NCBI GenBank assembly: GCA_907163375.1
Contig: CAJQUW010011605.1
Span: 434,001-498,000 of the forward strand
Origin: Prostheceraeus crozeri
Lineage: Eukaryota; Platyhelminthes; Polycladida; Euryleptidae
Direction: 5' to 3'
Length of the DNA stretch: 64,000 nt
Positions within the stretch are counted from its first letter, which is position 1; each line of letters starts with the position of its first letter. Made by a program: the position numbers and the translations under genes. Shown piece after piece: positions 1 to 10,859 of the stretch. The notes below the pieces were generated by a model. The model was not told the origin of the DNA. It worked only from the letters and a program-made list of their open reading frames with translations, and made no database searches.

Positions 1-1836
1 TGAGATTTCACACACTTTGGCGTGTTTAATGCTGAACTGGCTGCTCATTGTTCTATTGCTATGGTATTATGTCAGGATATTGTGCCATTTGATTAACGTT
101 ACATGTTCCAATGTTTCCTTTCTAGTCAAACAGAAGAATAGACGATCTGTCTAATTCTGTGATAATCGTTAGTAGTAATTAGTAGTGTTCGGAAAAATAT
201 TTTTTAAAAGAATTTGACTTTTAGGGATGTTTTAAATATTTTGATTCCCTCAAATATTTCTAAAACATTTCTAGTTTTTTCAGACTAACTCAATACATTT
301 AGGCTAACTCAAATATGTTGCTTTCCTAAAACCCTTAATTTATCACATGTAACAGGCAAAATATTGAATTATGGGATATAATTATTGAATTATAATTGTA
401 TTTTCACTTTCAAATAAGCACTAAGTACGTTTGTGGTTGAAACACTGAGTTGTTAAAACGTGATCACACTTTTTGACGCAAGAAGAATGTGAAGATCAAG
501 GATAAATATTACAAATTTTTCTACAAAATCCTGATATTCAAGTCCTGCACTGCATTGGATCAGTGCAATCAGGCGCCGTGAGCTCACTCCTGAACGACAT
601 AATTCTTCAGTGGGAGTTGCCATCTACTACTTTGTGGCAATCTCGGCGTGACAATTCTGTCTGACAATCGCCGGCGACTTACTTTGGAAAATCTCTCCAA
701 AATATAAGTCAGCAATTTTTTGCCAATAAATGTCTTTCAAAGTCTGCGCGAAAGATGTCCAACGCTCACAAGATCACATCGCTACAGAAAAGTCTGATCA
801 TGTCAGCATCGTCTAAGTCCCCAGTTGGTGAACAGTGGTATTAGAACTTCGACAAATTGCGATGGGATCAAGCCTTGTCTTTGCGAACATCCATGAGAAA
901 GATTAACATTGGGATAAATTTTGGGTACACCCTAAGATAAGACTTAAGAGTTACTGTTATATTTGTGAAGTTTGCAAGGAAAACGTGTAGGGGCCTACAA
1001 GATTTACGTAAAGATTGAGACTATATGCAATTTTTATACATGTAGGGTGTTGAATTATCACACATATCGCTGGTTTTTCTGGGGAGAATATGTCGAATGT
1101 GTTATTTATTAAGGCTGGAGTTATAGAGCTTCAATTCCAATGTTTTTAATTTTTTTCCTATTTTCTTATGATTTTTTTTTGAATTTTCTACATTTAAAGG
1201 AAAATGAAGTATAGTCTGACATTCATTCGACCCAAAAGAGAATATTAAATGCCTTTAAAGTTGAAGACAAAACCAACGATTCTTCAAACAATGGCTTAGA
1301 GAGAAGCTTGAATTGTCAGCACATAGTTCTTAGCTAGAAGTGTTTGCACACATGAAAACCGGTGTTATTGATTTTCTATTAATTATCCAAATATGTTAAA
1401 TGTTTATGAACATTTTCAGCTGTGAGCAACCAATTTTGAAACAATTCAACTTTTGAATTTGGTTCAAGCCATGGGCTTTCCGGAAACCACAGAATACAAT
1501 AAGCAAGTAACTCCTACCTTATATTTATTCAATGTGGATCTGCATTAGAATCTTTGTAATACAAAATCCTAATTTAAAATACCTTCCTTTCAACTTACCT
1601 AGGTCCAAAGAATCACATGTTCGTATCTATCGAAAACAAGCAGAAGTTCAAAACAAATCAAATTGATGCGGTACAAGATAGATTTCAAAGAAACCAACAT
1701 ATCAATAAGGAAGCATGTCAATTTATGAATATATTCGACCGTTCGCCAATAAGCAAATGGGTACAACTGATAATATCCGATTGTTCCGATGTTTTCGTAA
1801 TGAAATAGTCAACCGTAACATATTGAGCCTAGGCCA
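1..1836. other. AT-rich non-coding flank
   Basis: I see no gene, RNA or mobile element here. The open frames near 1617-1963 are short, lack recognisable motifs, and partly run into the palindrome that follows. Base composition is that of the rest of the intergenic DNA in the window. Confidence 0.6.
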
Positions 1837-2271
1837 TTCGGAGAACTTCGCTTCATTCTATCATCCTTTATTTACGAGTAACATACCAAATTGTAATTTC
1901 AAAGACAATGTCTTCTTCGTCAGTGGTTTAAATATAAAAGGACATGTTAAAATCAATCAGTAATCAAAAGAGAAATTTAGTCCAATAGAAAGCTACAAAC
2001 GTCTTGGTGATCTTCTTTAAAGCTTTCATTTGCATTTGGTGTATAGCACCACCAAACGGACCTATACACCAAATGCAAATGAAAGCTTTAAAGAAGATCA
2101 CCAAGACGTTTGTAGCTTTCTATTGGACTAAATTTCTCTTTTGATTACTGATTGATTTTAACATGTCCTTTTATATTTAAACCACTGACGAAGAAGACAT
2201 TGTCTTTGAAATTACAATTTGGTATGTTACTCGTAAATAAAGGATGATAGAATGAAGCGAAGTTCTCCGAA
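1837..2271. repeat. Long palindrome, 210-bp arms and 15-bp spacer
   Basis: Positions 1837-2046 read as the reverse complement of 2062-2271, with the same length in both arms and almost no mismatches, around a 15-base spacer at 2047-2061. A direct repeat GAAATAGTCAAC lies just outside or at the edge (about 1802-1813 and 2269-2280). The arms have no coding potential. The near identity of the arms says the structure is young or is kept uniform by gene conversion. It could be a foldback MITE or a replication-associated inverted duplication of local sequence; the short direct repeat fits either. An RNA copy would fold into one long hairpin. Confidence 0.9.
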
Positions 2272-5200
2272 ATAGTCAACATACATGTAAGTACAAAAAA
2301 TGGATCCAAGATAATTTTCATAATTCCTTAAACAAATTGGCATTAATAAACTGATCTTGAAAATTTTACTTTTATTTTACCTTTATTGCTTACATTTTGT
2401 CGCTTCTTCCGGATTCCACCAGGGTGGAAGTTGCTGTGATGACTTTTCGACACAGCCATACATGTTTTCTTCGGTCTTCCTGTTGAACGGCAACCGTCGA
2501 CCGTTGACGGATAAATGGTATACCTCGCCGATGATGGTATACAATTGCATGTGAATTGCTTGTAATAATGCAATTCTCTTAGAATACGAGTACATTAACT
2601 TATAACTAGCATATACTATGTACTACTGCATATGTCACATTCATGCGTAATTGCAAATAATGTTTAATGCTATATATACGATTTGTTCATTTAGCTTGCA
2701 TTACAAACGCGAATATTTTTATGACGAAGATTTACCTGCATCAGAAGATTTTTGAAATAATCTTTGTGGAGCGTGATACAATATACATGCAGGCCTAAGT
2801 ATCCTGCAATTGCAACATAACTGAGCCTAAATAAAATAAAATGTCATCAATTTTGCTCTAGACCCACTTCCCCTAATTACATTTCACTATTTTCTAAAAA
2901 GCCATTAATGAAGTAATTTTATAACATAATGATGACAAACCGTTTTATGGAAGTTTCATGCCAGAATATTGACAGTAAAATACATGTCCGTGTAGTAGCA
3001 CATTGTTGATGGCAAGAAAGTAATATATGTAAATTACGCAATGCAGCTCAAGCACATTAACAATCACATAAATCTTTGACACACTATACATTTGAATATG
3101 ACCAAAATAGATTTGGCAGGATCATGTGTGATCGTTAGAATATAGCTTGCATCAAACCCATTTCAGGTGTATGGAATGGATGTTTGCGGACTTAGTGCAA
3201 AGCAATTATTAGTGAAAATTTCTATGAAAATTAGCATTACATTACATCAGTATGTCAACATTTAATATAAATAATTGAAAAATATGCAGGTATATTTCAG
3301 CAACTGTGGCAGGCATCCGCATGCAGTTGTTGTGTCAGTAATTATAGATTGGCAATATACATGTTGTAATTTCAAGTAATATTCTTCATATAAATGATGG
3401 TATTGTTGATCGTGTAGCGTAATACAGGTGTCATACTTGGAAATTTGCACAATATGCTATGTAGCCATAATAGTTATAATGTCTTTTTCATGAAATACAT
3501 ATATAAAATCGCAGTTGTCGTCACCTCTCTCAAATACTACATTTTTCGGACATAACACAGCATTATCAATAGAAGCAATTGCAGTTATTTCGTAAGAACT
3601 AAGTTAAACTAACTCATGAATTCAAATCACTAAATCGTGATCCATCAAAGAAAATAAAAGATTCCCGCAGATTCTGTAATGTTGATACATTCGTCATGAG
3701 TCACAAATTTGTACTAGCTGATGAATGATATTCAAAAGGTTAAATATAGCTACTTTGATCCTCTTCAATTAAAAGTGCAATTGTATCGGAAACGTCCTTG
3801 GATTTCCGCTGTATATGTCCTCGAAGAGGACAATATCAATAATTCACTTCTTAAGTCATCAATTAGTCAAAATTCCTGTCTGACAGTTTATAAACACATT
3901 TTACAATTTACATTTCAAAAGCAAACGTTTATTGTTTCACTTCCATTGCCTTTTCACCATGCACTATTGACTTCGCTTCAAATGAATCTCATATCAATCA
4001 GATGGCAATTGTTCTTGATTTATGGTTGCCCAGTGTTGGTGATATTGACGGATGAACTGCGCGGTGTAAGTTAAAGTTTCTCTCGGACAGGTTGTTCCTG
4101 ATGTATACATGTAATATGCCGAACACTGTTTGCTTGCCACTACTCTGTTACATAGCAAGCGCCAGCAGCCTGTCGTTAAACAGCTATAAAATTGGCGGTA
4201 TCTTGCAAGCCTTCTTTTTTAACCCTTTACATCCCCCGCCCAAGGTAGCGTTTCATCTGCACCTCATCTCCAAAGGAACGCCAAAGCTGAAGGGGCGGAG
4301 GTCCTGCTGGATACAACGATTCCTAATCGACGCCTGGCGGCACTTTTCATCCCATGCAGAAGAAATGGGAGACAAAAATAACGGATTCAGAAGTAACTAT
4401 GTAAGTCGAGTGTGTTTAGTCAAGGATGTGTAAAGGATGGGCGAACACCTCACACGACTCGCAAGTGAAACAGACAATAAACTTATAAAAAAACAGCCGG
4501 CAAGGAGTCTGGGGTAAAAGTTACGAATGGGCGTCCTTAGACAGGTCGATGTTACTTTCCTCTTTCATTCCGAGAGATTTCCCTAAAAATGTATCATTTC
4601 AAAGAATTCAAAATTGGGATGAATTTTTGAAACTCTCCAGAAAATGTCACGAGATTGTTCACCTCAATGGCGTGCCCCAATATTCATGCAGTGATATCAA
4701 AGGATATTACAAAGATAGATTGGATTATTTCAACCCCTGGTGACTTTGGACTAGGCCGCGGTCAGTCAGACCCCGCAGGACATTTCTTCGTGAGAGGGCG
4801 CAAATTGTGCCTGGTAATTGATTGCACAAAGACTGTGCAGTCATAAGAGTGAATAGGCATTAATACATATTGTTTTCGTAATTATTTCGCATCTTTTTTG
4901 CATCCAACTTTTGACATCACTGTAATGCACAACTGATTTCATCAGCCTAAGTTTATTAAATCTTGTATGTGTGAACATCAGGTTGGTGAAAGCCCGGCTG
5001 ATGACATTTTCAGCCGCGGGTGAGCAAAAAGAGCCGAGTTTTGCCCGTTTCACCCGGCAAAATGGGTTAAGCTTGCCCAGTGCGCTTATCGAATTCTCAA
5101 TTTTCGGTGGGAGATCAATGGATGCTGAGCGATTAATGGAGAGCGGAGGTTTATTTGTAAATTCCTTTTGAGTTATAAATAAATATAAACATGTACTTTT

Positions 5201-5511
5201 TATAAATTGGTTGCTACTGCAGTGCAAAATTCAGCTGCTCACGTACATCTGAATATAAATTCCAACGGTCATGTAGATAGAAATCTTACCATGAGCTTGC
5301 CGCATGATTTGCAATCCTGAATAAATGTAATATATGACATTCTTCCACATGTATACTCACGCTGATCGAATACTTAGGCCTACAACGTCACCAGGTAGTG
5401 TACTCACTTCTTTAGAAAACCTTAGAAAACTACTGCAAGCATTGCATTATGATGATAGGTGACTTAGAGAATGGAGTGAGCGGTTATTAATAAAGGGCGG
5501 GCGATCATTAG
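2272..5511. other. Intergenic DNA, possible weak promoter near 4.2 kb
   Basis: No gene is recognisable. One combination is worth recording: a TATAAAA box at 4185-4191, followed about 175 bases later by an ATG at 4365 that opens 12 codons (MGDKNNGFRSNY) and then meets a good splice donor (TAT|GTAAGT) at 4401. This could be a first exon on the plus strand, but I cannot identify a following exon, and such combinations arise by chance in AT-rich DNA. The rest is featureless AT-rich sequence. Confidence 0.4.
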
Positions 5512-5820
5512 TTGGAGATAAGTGCATGTGGGCGAATATTACATCGGAGAACTCGAAATTGTGTGGAACGATCGTTCGGTGTCCTGAAAAGCCGATTTCG
5601 CTGCATAGACAAGAGCGGTGGCCCTCTCCGTTTTACCCTATCAAGAAGTGCAAACATCATAAATGCTGTCTCTCTTTTGCACAATTTGGCGATTGAAATG
5701 CGAGTCCCTCTTACTGATCCTCTACCAACTATTAATGTACATGTAGATGAGGAATCCGAACTACCATCCGAAGATGCACATGCCACTGCAGTGCGGAACC
5801 ATGTCATCTCACTTTTTTAA
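5512..5820 (+). pseudogene. PIF/Harbinger transposase, C-terminal fragment
   Basis: A 102-residue open frame matches the C-terminal part of HARBI1-like (DDE_Tnp_4) transposases. The diagnostic run is NCVERSFGVLKSRFRC, followed by DKSGG, an II.AVSLLHNLAIE segment and a short acidic tail before the stop; in the family this is the end of the DDE nuclease domain. The first two catalytic acidic residues and the helix-turn-helix region would lie upstream and are absent. The frame has no ATG at the expected place, so this is a remnant of a longer gene. About 0.35 kb downstream, in the opposite orientation, lies a Myb/SANT-like remnant, and that pair of divergent genes is the usual coding content of a PIF/Harbinger transposon. 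I could not locate matching terminal repeats. Confidence 0.72.
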
Positions 5821-6159
5821 TGTTAGTAATTGTTTCCATTGTTTTTTTTTTCAAATACATGTACTAAAATAATGAGAGTGAACTTTTGGATTTCTTATAT
5901 GTAATTGCAAAAGGGTTACATTCCCATGCTGCATTGTATAATAGAAACTTCAAACTTATAATTAATGATCCATATAATCAATTAAGTACCGGTATGTATA
6001 GAAAATGGTAAATGTATTGTTGATTAATTATACCGGTAGTTATTCGGTATAAGCAACAAGTCGATTGCCGATTCATGATGTAAAGCACTGAAACCAGTGT
6101 GGTAACGTACATGCATCCATGTAGCTATATAGGCCTACTTGTAGAAATGCAGAAACCTA

Positions 6160-6650
6160 TTACTGGGAGCATAAGAATGAACACAATCCATATACATCCA
6201 GTGGAGCCACCAACACATATCCCTCAATCCCATTCAGCTCTTCCGGGGTCAACAGCGAAGCCACCTTGGTCTCAAAATCTGTCAATTCGGGGATTGAGGC
6301 TTGATTTCCTGTGATGGCCCGCAAGCGATTGATCTCCTGAGCCTTCGGCTTCACTCTCGATCTTTCACCTGTATCTTTCTCCTCAGATCTTGCCAACGTC
6401 TTGATGTCCTCGTGCTCGCACATACTACTTCCTTCTCTATATCCAACCAGGCCTTCTGCTTCTCATGATTCACACTATCAGTGTTGATGTTTGAGCAAAG
6501 AATCTTCCACCTTGCAATGCAGCTATCTACCAAAGCATGAAGCTCTGCTTCGGTAAATCGCGGTGATCGTTTCGGTCCTTTGTATTCCATGCTGTCACAA
6601 CGACTGACAAAGGTGATGAATTGACGCACATGGACGTAATTTTGGATCAT
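6160..6650 (-). pseudogene. Myb/SANT-like Harbinger accessory protein, broken
   Basis: On the minus strand, 6650-6351 encodes a segment with KGPKRSPRFTEAELHALVD, a Trp-containing helix (ARWKILCS), KQKAWLDIEKEV and RRWQDLRRKIQ. This spacing of Trp residues in three helices is typical of the Myb/SANT-like (trihelix) protein that PIF/Harbinger elements encode next to the transposase and that helps it reach the nucleus and bind DNA. A second frame, 6423-6160, continues with a basic, then an acidic and hydrophobic stretch. The two frames overlap by about 70 bases and differ in phase, so the gene is frameshifted near 6350-6420. It lies tail to tail with the DDE fragment at 5512-5820. Confidence 0.6.
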
Positions 6651-7110
6651 CGTATTATGATTAGTCTGCTAATCATTCTGTCATTTCTGACGTAAACATG
6701 ATGCAGGGATGTAGGTCAATCATATTCTTCTTTATGCAGCCTTGATTTGTGATGAGGTCTGTTTATGAGCGGCTCTTTGGAACAAAATTAGAGAGGCCTC
6801 ATTGAAAAGTTTAATGCACGCGCTCAATGAGCGGGTTTAACGAGCGATCTCTGAAACAACCGGTAGTATTAGACTCTTGCCTCTGACGTGCCTTTGGTGC
6901 GTATAGGTGTGATCGAAGGAAGGCTTGTCTTCTTTACTAAATCGCCGAGTTAAAAGACAATCCTTTTTTCACTTTCACGGTTCATTCCCTCAACTATTAC
7001 AAGCTTTGCATGTAGCAGTGTCTCTGTACTTTTGTTTGACGGAGAAAGTTGACATCAAGACAGTGACAGCTATGCATGAGGATAAATAATTTGTTTGTAT
7101 TATATTTCGG
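6651..7110. other. Intergenic, likely distal Harbinger remnant
   Basis: No gene is seen. The stretch 6770-6870 (alternating GAGCGG, CAATGAGCGGG and CGAGCGATCTC words, ending in GAAACAACC) resembles the subterminal DNA of a Harbinger element with its end near 6862, but no partner end was found on the left. Confidence 0.35.
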
Positions 7111-7420
7111 TCCAGTCATAGGCCGGAGTCCGCAGTCCGACTCCGACTCCAGCAAAAATGATGGGACTCCCGGACTCCGACTCCGCATCCCTGCATCGAC
7201 TCAGACAGACTCCTCCTCCCCCCCGAAGAGAACACCGTCCCTCAGAGCAGGATCGACTCTGACTCTCCAAGCAGGATCAACATCGCCCTCCAAGCAAGTT
7301 CGATTCCGTCCCTTCAAGGATTGACTCCGTCCTTCAAGCAAGATCGACCACGGCCCTCCAGAATGGATCGACTCTGGCCCTCCAAGCGGGATCGACTCCG
7401 CCCTTCAAACAGGAGTAAGC
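7111..7420. repeat. Tandem repeat, ATCGACTCCGGCCCTCCAAG type
   Basis: A degenerate array with a period of about 24 bases. Each unit contains GATCGACTCC followed by a GYCCTTCAA or GCCCTCCAA half; the first part has degraded into GACTCC words. The long open frame across it is a by-product of a period divisible by three with few stops. A second array of the same family on the same strand lies at about 32720-32990, on the other side of the giant element. Confidence 0.8.
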
Positions 7421-7547
7421 ATTAAGTAAGCATGTAAGTAAGAAATGTTTATTCGATAAATTGATAATCGTATACATTACAAGCTATAATCAAGAAGAAC
7501 CTATTAAGTGGGCAAAAAGGAATTCCTAATACCTTACAGAGATAGAG

Positions 7548-7729
7548 TTGGAAGTGGGTCGTGGGTCATGGGTCATGGGTCGGGTGGGTCAAGTGGGTCA
7601 CAAAATCGCGTGGGTCAGGTGTGTCGTGGGTCATGCTTTTCCGAAAAGTTGATGGATCAGGTGGGTCGTGGGTCACATTTTGCGTGGGTCAGGTGGGTCG
7701 TGGGTCAGACTTCGTTGAACCACTTCCAA
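7548..7729. repeat. GGGTCRTGGGTCA repeat with inverted ends
   Basis: About 180 bases made almost entirely of GGGTC-containing 7-8-base units. The ends are inverted: TTGGAAGTGG at 7548-7557 and CCACTTCCAA at 7720-7729. A second copy with the same internal unit and a related end (CTTCCAACTCTGTA) lies at about 31735-31850. The inverted ends suggest a small mobile element whose interior is a simple repeat rather than an ordinary satellite. Apparent open frames here are artefacts of the repeat. Confidence 0.7.
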
Positions 7730-8673
7730 ACAGTTTGACCCATGATGGATTTGACAGTCTCAAATACTGCAAACATCATTTATTCGTATTCTTATCATTC
7801 ATGAAAAATTGTTAAGTAAGTGTCACTGAAAGGGGTTATGGATGCACACTAGGGTGGTTCGATTTATTATAGGAAAAAATAAAAGTCTGAATTTCGACTT
7901 GAATGACATTCGCCCCTGCTTTGTGCATGAAAAGAAACTTCCATGCGAAATTTCATGAAATTTGAATTATATTAAGAGGTTCCCAAAATGATTGATTTTT
8001 CTACTTGCTGTAGACCTACAAGACTGTTTTGACATCATCCGCCTTTATTTCTTCGAAAGTAAGATGTTGATTCAATAATTCGATGACAAAACGTTCCATA
8101 GAGGCTAATTCGCTTGGTAATAGGCTATAATTCTTAATAAATATAAAAGTGGATCTTTTAATTGGCTAATTCAAGTTTCCTTGAATAATTTGACTTGGTT
8201 ATTACAAGGCATCATGATGACTGGTTATTATTGAACTTATAGCCAGTTTCGTGCTATATTGACTTACCAGGAAACGTCGCTTATAATGCATGTTTAAATG
8301 ATACATTTGGTGTAAAAGGAGGTTATTTGAAATATTGCACGAATACATTGAACCTGCATTAGATCATGAGTCCATGTTTTTCCATGTATAACCGTTTAAG
8401 ATGAAGTTGAAGTCGATTCTGTGTGCCAATTAATTGCTTGTTTTTCGGCGTGTACGTACATGTAATTAAGACGGAATGATTGCAGTTGCACACAGAAATA
8501 GAAGGGGAACCTTTATAGTTCTGTGCTGCATGCAGCTGCCTTCGAACCAATGGCACAGATATACCAATGGTATGCAGAGTTATTTTTAGTACTGATGCGA
8601 TTAGAAAAGAGTTTGTCATTTAGAAGTGCGCATATTGTTTACTTTGTATCTGCACGGAAGCGTCGATAAGTTT

Positions 8674-9519
8674 ATGGCAGCCGGTATATCAACTCGTCAA
8701 GAAACTGAAGAATGGGTAGTAGGACATCCACAAAAGGCTCTAATCTGCTCCAGGCTCCCGTCAAACCGACAAATTCTGTTGAAATTTCTCTACCATCACA
8801 AGGTCGACAAACTGACCGTCCATGAAAGTTCCAGGGTTACTATGTTGGCTGCATGTGAATATTGGAATAAAGCAAGAATACCTGCTACCCCACTGTATTA
8901 TGCCATGAAGAAGTTACAGAAATTGTACACAGAGTACCAAAATCTAAAGAAGAGTAGGAATCGAGAATCAGAGACACAGAACATGAAAACAAGTGTGTTT
9001 TCAACTGACTTGGACGAATTATTTGACATCGCTCATTCCAAAGCTGATTCCATAATATCGAATGAAGAAGACAAAGAGTTTTTGATGTTGCAAAGAGAAG
9101 ATCTACAGAGCTCAAGTTTTGTTGGTGTTGATAAAAACCTTGCTGAAAAAGAAGAGCGTGCTAGAAAACGAGAAAATGCGAAAGCTAGGTATGCTCAGAT
9201 AATGCTGTCAAGAGATGATGAGTCAACAAGTATCACGGAGATAGATGGATGTTACATTGAGGATGGCCACGATGACTATTCCGATGAAGTGCAATCTGAT
9301 GGTGAAGTCACAACAACGAAAAAACATCCTTCGAAAATAACTGGCAATTACTCAACAGGCCTAGATGTATCCGAAATAATTGAAGCAAAAGTGAGAAACA
9401 GGGTATCCGATCGTGCAACTGCCGCCATCGTAAATGCAACTCTTCGAACGATTGGATCCCCTATCGTAATAGATAAGTCATACAGAAAACATCCTCCTTG
9501 CAATGTTGTCCGATTCTGA
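8674..9519 (+). pseudogene. Transposon-borne gene, N-terminal part
   Basis: A 281-residue frame starts MAAGISTRQETEEW at the first ATG; an apparent upstream extension to 8626 begins with GTG and is not a credible start. The order is: a conserved head (RLPSNRQILLKFLYHHK, WNKARIPATPLYYAMKKLQK, then a basic ESETQ segment), a FDIAHSKAD/EEDKEFLMLQRED motif, a charged helical stretch (EKEERARKRENAKARYAQ), an acidic linker, and SDRATAAIVNATLRTIG near the end. I recognise this arrangement from a large family of uncharacterised transposon-like proteins in cnidarians, arthropods and fish. In that family a long catalytic region follows; here the frame stops at 9519. It lies inside the element with hAT-type ends, which implies that the family is hAT-related. 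Confidence 0.75.
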
Positions 9520-9922
9520 TAGAGGAATAAGAAGAGATGCAGTTGAAACAATCCGCAGTTCCTGGAAACATTATCAGAAGTATCCACAAGGTGAAGTGAG
9601 GAAGTTTCAAGTGCCACAATTGAATTTTAAAGCCAAGTCATGGGTCAATATGATTGACTGGGAATTGACAGATCTGTACGAGCCTCCGCTTACACGAAGC
9701 CTTAGCAACGATGACCTGAAAGTTTTTCAGGGAGTTCAATACCGTGGGCAAGGTTCCGTGTTTCCCTGCCATTCGCAGATGGTAGAGAGGATGGTGCAAG
9801 AAGTAACTAAAGCAAGCTGTACAGTTGTCGGCTCAGATACTAGAGACTTCGTCGTTAAATCAACGCTGAGCCATCGCACAAAACACAGAAAACAGGAAAG
9901 CAAAAAGGCTTTTATTTCATAA
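9503..9922 (+). pseudogene. Same transposon gene, C-terminal part
   Basis: This frame, in a different phase from the preceding one and overlapping it by 17 bases, carries the C-terminal signature of the same family: FPCHSQMVERMVQEVTKAS, then a VxGSDTRDFVVKSTLSHR segment and a basic tail. In full-length relatives several hundred residues, including the presumed nuclease core, separate this from the N-terminal part. The core has been lost by an internal deletion, and the join is out of frame. Without an ATG of its own it is unlikely to be expressed separately. Confidence 0.72.
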
Positions 9923-10187
9923 GAGCTGCTCAAGCAAGGATTTTTGTGCTTCCACTTCTTCATTTTTGTTCTATATGGTAATACACCGGCAACTTAAAAA
10001 TCGATTATGCTAAAAATGGCTATTTTTGATATTATTGAAATAAAGCTGCTATTTTGCGGAACCCCTAAATCTAGTCCAAATGAGCTCAAATTTCACATGT
10101 GAATAATTATGCAGCTAGAAAGCAAGGGCATCATACATTCTGGTCGAAATTCGAACTTTTAGAAAATCGAACCACCCTAATGCACAC

Positions 10188-10626
10188 AGTCAAAATATGC
10201 AACACCATTGACTTGCACATGCCTCATGCAGTTTCGAAAAGGGGCGGAATTCACACAAATTAGAGGGTCGAAAACAATTGCTGCTGCCTACTGAGAGATG
10301 TTGGTTGGTGGAGAGAAGTTGTTTGAGTACAATTGTGTATGCTCGATTCTCGGTCGCTATGTCTGACGATACCCAATGAAGTGTGACCTTGATTTCAGAG
10401 ATACAACTACTGAAGAAGTCAGGTATTCAGAGGTATTATTAACCTTGAAAATTTTCTTGCAATGCCAGCTGACCTTCGTTCTGTTTGTTTCGTTTGATTT
10501 TTATTGGTCTTTCATAGAAAATATCCTCAGGTAGAGATTAGAATTGTAAATCTCCTGTAAAGATTGATCAGAACCTAAATATTTTCGAAATATGTAATTG
10601 ATAAAATATCTTGATAATATACATGC
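10188..10626. other. Spacer between the hAT element and the giant element
   Basis: No feature is recognised. It ends with ATGC at 10623-10626, the candidate target duplication of the next element. Confidence 0.6.
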
Positions 10627-10859
10627 TAGTAGTAATCCCATCCCAGGCGCAAAGACAAAATGTGCAACGATGAGTCATCATGCTGACTCAGCCCCCCTCT
10701 GGAAGGAAGGAAGAGAGGTGAGGGAGGTGGCCAAGGATGTGCTGGGAGGAATGGGTCCGAGAGGAGGAAACTGTTCCCTACCTCCCCCCCTCTGGAAGGA
10801 AGGAAGGAGTTTTCCAGCAAGGGGTGGAATCTCGGAAGGAAGGCGGTAGGAATGTGGGA

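Larger units (their letters stand above)
7850..10179. mobile_element. hAT-type DNA transposon, 2.33 kb, internally deleted
   Basis: The element begins TAGGGTGGTTCGATTT and ends with its reverse complement AAATCGAACCACCCTA. It is flanked by an exact 8-base direct repeat, ATGCACAC, at 7842-7849 and 10180-10187. An 8-base target duplication with TAGGG-type ends is the signature of the hAT superfamily. Inside are two plus-strand pieces of one gene (8674-9519 and 9503-9922) but not the catalytic centre between them, so the copy cannot move by itself. The intact duplications and ends suggest fairly recent insertion or mobilisation in trans. The interior outside the gene is AT-rich. Confidence 0.9.

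Noticed and set aside
3721-4433. Open frames of 113 and 117 codons
   Set aside because: Chance-like composition, no motif and no splice support apart from the weak case noted at 4185-4400.
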